A stretch of 31,166 nucleotides of DNA. Source: a virus. The stretch covers positions 1 through 31,166 of the IMG/VR virus record IMGVR_UViG_3300044715_000234. The stretch is one strand, 5' to 3'. Position 1 is the stretch's first letter. The number at the start of each line of letters is the position of its first letter. A program made the translations under genes and the position numbers. Shown piece by piece: positions 30,490 to 31,166 of this stretch. The notes beneath the pieces are model-generated. The model saw only the letters and a list, made by a program, of their open reading frames with translations, was not told where the DNA came from and did no database searches.

Positions 30490-30675
30490 GTGCGACGACC
30501 GTTCCAGATAGCCGATCAAATTGGTAAGGGTTTGGTGCTTGGTCTTGTCGCGTCTTGGCTGAGGGATTTTCCTGAGTTGATGATGTGTGTAGTTCCTCTT
30601 TTGGCGGGTCTATTTGCGTGGTTGTCAACTCTTGTAGGGGATCGTTCCGTCGCTTCGTTTCTGTCTGACGACTGA
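30490..30675 (+). CDS. Small membrane protein, possible holin
   Basis: The 61-residue product has a short basic N-terminus and one or two hydrophobic segments (GLVLGLVASWL about 16-26; MMCVVPLLAGLFAWLSTLVG about 31-50). Size and position after the fibre genes fit a holin or membrane protein of the lysis group, but the wall-cutting gene is far upstream (18710). The GTG at 30490 lacks a good Shine-Dalgarno and lies in a 6-bp hairpin (30486-30500: GGTCGT-GCG-ACGACC), which may limit its translation. A later GTG (30532) is a possible start. Confidence 0.5.
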   Translation: MRRPFQIADQIGKGLVLGLVASWLRDFPELMMCVVPLLAGLFAWLSTLVGDRSVASFLSDD

Positions 30676-31166
30676 TGCGTAAGTTGGTTCGGTCTTTACG
30701 GCTGATTATTCCGATGTGTCCTTTGGTGGCAATGTTTTTTATGTCCCCTGTTCGTGCTGAGGGTCGGATTGTTGTTGACGAGCCAACGGATTTTTGGTTG
30801 GAGTTTGGTGATGCGACACAGTTTCTGGCTGAGACTTTTCAGTCGGGTGATTTGCCTTCGGATCCGCAGTTGTGGCTCTATGACCAGAACGATGTGTTGA
30901 TTGTTACTAATGATGACTTTTTGGGGTTGCAGTCCAAGATTGATGTGGCGATCCCTGCTGGTTCGTATCGTTTGCGGGCAAGCACTTGTTGCCATGAGCC
31001 TGATGTCTGGCGGGACGGTGTTGTGTGGAACATCCGTTATGAGTTGTCATTCAATGGGTCACAAAGTAATCCCGTAACGACTACAGAGCCAGATGCGACG
31101 ACTACCACGGAGGTCACCAATGAAACAACTACAACGGTTGAAGAAACCACTACTACTACTGACAGT
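30675..31166 (+). CDS. Exported protein with PPC-like domain and Thr-rich stalk (partial)
   Basis: Runs off the right end of the window with no stop; 164 codons are visible. Residues 1-28 are a signal peptide (basic start, hydrophobic core, VRA before E29). Residues 35-130 look like a PPC-type beta sandwich (DPQLWLYDQNDVLIVTNDD, then VAIPAGSYRLRAST). A Thr-rich stalk follows (VTTTEPDATTTTEV, ETTTTVEETTTTT), like that in the lipoprotein at 18710. ATG 30675 overlaps the previous stop. It is probably anchored at or released from the host surface; its role for the phage is unknown. Confidence 0.65.
   Translation, partial: MRKLVRSLRLIIPMCPLVAMFFMSPVRAEGRIVVDEPTDFWLEFGDATQFLAETFQSGDLPSDPQLWLYDQNDVLIVTNDDFLGLQSKIDVAIPAGSYRLRASTCCHEPDVWRDGVVWNIRYELSFNGSQSNPVTTTEPDATTTTEVTNETTTTVEETTTTTDS

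Noticed and set aside
30486-30500. GGTCGT-GCG-ACGACC hairpin as a terminator
   Set aside because: The stem is only 6 bp and no T-run follows. It covers a possible start codon, so I treat it only as a possible brake on translation.
1-31166. tRNA genes, CRISPR arrays, transposons, integrase or attachment sites
   Set aside because: I saw no cloverleaf-like sequence, no spaced direct repeats, no transposase or integrase domain and no clear attachment site. The repeats found are coding tags or short protein repeats.

Overview
The window is a stretch of a tailed double-stranded DNA phage (or prophage) genome carrying the head and tail genes of a long, non-contractile-tailed (siphovirus-like) virus. 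Every gene I can support is on the + strand, mostly packed with 1-4 base stop/start overlaps. The host is probably an actinobacterium. The reasons are actinophage-like gene order and families, two promoters placed for leaderless mRNAs, and secreted proteins with Thr-rich stalks. The stalks recall Acidimicrobiia-type actinobacteria, but that is an inference.

Layout. (1) 1-2339: eight small genes of mostly unknown function, including one winged-helix protein and one small membrane protein. They are driven by at least two near-identical TTGACA promoters and closed by a strong UUCG-loop terminator at 2360-2393. (2) 2415-4713: portal and MuF/SPP1 gp7-like head protein. (3) 4713-13731: a 9 kb block of large proteins that share a short tag (core SRSEAG[RK]YAA..RW) placed ahead of unrelated enzyme-like domains: three HExxH zincin-like domains, a DUF3626-like domain, a GNAT acetyltransferase, and a zeta-toxin-type kinase fused to an XkdF-like prohead protease. 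Two small genes sit inside the block (11276-11691). (4) 13716-14424: a small Trp/Asp-rich protein, then a gamma-glutamylcyclotransferase-like gene under its own copy of the TTGACA promoter. (5) 14462-18343: scaffold-like protein, decoration protein, major capsid protein, connectors, tail-completion protein and tail terminator. (6) 18340-19276: two small zinc-ribbon proteins and a lipoprotein lytic transglycosylase. (7) 19405-25740: a small acidic protein, two paralogous tail-tube proteins, tail assembly chaperones with a canonical GGGAAAA -1 slippery site, and a 1467-residue tape measure protein. (8) 25737-31166: distal tail protein, fibre and receptor-binding proteins (one with an S74 self-cleaving chaperone), a coiled-coil peptide, a small membrane protein, and an exported protein that runs off the window end.

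How it fits together. The portal, MuF protein, protease, scaffold and capsid protein build the head; connectors join it to a tail whose length is set by the tape measure protein. The most interesting feature is the tagged block. It looks like a polymorphic-toxin-style set in which one trafficking or packaging tag is joined to interchangeable effector domains, encoded where head-internal proteins usually lie. In two of these genes the base composition changes sharply just after the tag, as expected if effector domains are swapped behind a conserved module. My proposal that these are capsid-packaged, protease-released, injected effectors is an inference. Other observations worth checking are a 7-mer (GATGCGA) found 41 times on the + strand and not noticed on the other, a perfect 21-bp inverted repeat at the window start, and two promoters placed for leaderless transcripts.
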